A DNA stretch of 64,000 nucleotides, from positions 507,501-571,500 of the forward strand of contig JAODUO010000114.1 in NCBI GenBank assembly GCA_025642075.2, read 5' to 3'. Position numbers and translations under genes: made by a program. Source of the stretch: Ridgeia piscesae. Its lineage: Eukaryota; Annelida; Polychaeta; Sabellida; Siboglinidae. The notes below the pieces were generated by a model. It made no database searches. It saw only the letters and a program-made list of their open reading frames with translations, and had not been told where the DNA came from. Shown here one piece after another: positions 63,730-64,000 of this stretch (position 1 is its first letter; each line of letters begins with the position of its first letter).

Positions 63730-64000
63730 TAAGTTCGTTTCTATGTTGGTGCCGTTCTATGTCTTAATCTTATATAGAAACTTATTGTTTTTATTTGTGG
63801 TGTGAACAAAACAATTATGTAAATCAACAGACATTAACCCTTTAGGCCTCAAGTTAGCCAAACCCGCCCGAGTTCCGACAGCTCAAGTCGCCTAAGCCCG
63901 CCCCAAAATATTAATCCTATTCCAGAGACGCCCTCTGGAGGGTACTTTCAACTTGATTAACATATTGGCAATGCATTGTGGTCATTTCTTGCCACCGTTG
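63730..64000 (+). other. PRRC2 intron 24 (start)
   Basis: It begins with the GTAAGT donor; no further exon or motif is visible before the window ends. Confidence 0.7.

Overview
The window is animal nuclear DNA, probably from a marine invertebrate. It is AT-rich and rich in microsatellites. Genes are split by GT-AG introns, and spliceable homologues of two metazoan genes lie on the + strand: the von Hippel-Lindau tumour suppressor (VHL) and a PRRC2/BAT2 family gene. I could not name the species from sequence alone.

Layout. Bases 1 to about 35 kb hold almost only mobile elements and tandem repeats. Fragments of one non-LTR retrotransposon family lie at 6.9-7.7 and 15.2-15.7 kb (+). A fairly young, 5'-truncated LINE of another family lies at 7.7-10.1 kb (-), and a decayed endonuclease/RT LINE at 20.0-23.0 kb (-). 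A LINE linker fragment sits at 18.0-18.5 kb (-). A degenerate Ty3/Gypsy element (24.5-29.8 kb, -) has gag, protease, RT, RNase H and integrase all recognisable and all broken. Between them are long arrays: a 0.9-kb TCCG/TGCC composite array, a GCATC pentamer array, a 19-bp minisatellite of about 32 near-identical copies, and a 0.4-kb microsatellite framed by a perfect inverted repeat.

The VHL locus (35.7-40.2 kb) has two coding exons giving 174 residues; the intron position matches the human exon 2/3 junction. A diverged second copy of its last exon plus downstream sequence lies upstream at 31.8-32.8 kb. The VHL intron has been colonised by two DNA transposons. One of them (37.76-38.64 kb) has arms built of short GGACAAAACCCC-like units, the C-terminal part of a MULE-type transposase, and a target-site duplication. 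A transposase-less relative with the same arms and a perfect 9-bp duplication sits in the Gypsy gag at 29.77-30.34 kb. This small family, whose terminal inverted repeats are tandem arrays, is the most novel item in the window.

The PRRC2 gene starts with a probable non-coding exon ending near 44.03 kb. Its ATG is at 45300, and 24 coding exons (1741 codons, phases consistent at every junction) run to 63729, with the C-terminal part beyond the window. Its introns contain a Tigger-like transposase relic with a suspicious 186-bp exact duplication, and two inverted copies of an interspersed repeat that bracket exons 4 to 20.

VHL would act as the substrate-recognition subunit of an Elongin-Cullin ubiquitin ligase. 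PRRC2 proteins are large, disordered RNA-associated translation and stress-granule factors. Nothing suggests a functional link between the two genes beyond adjacency and shared orientation.
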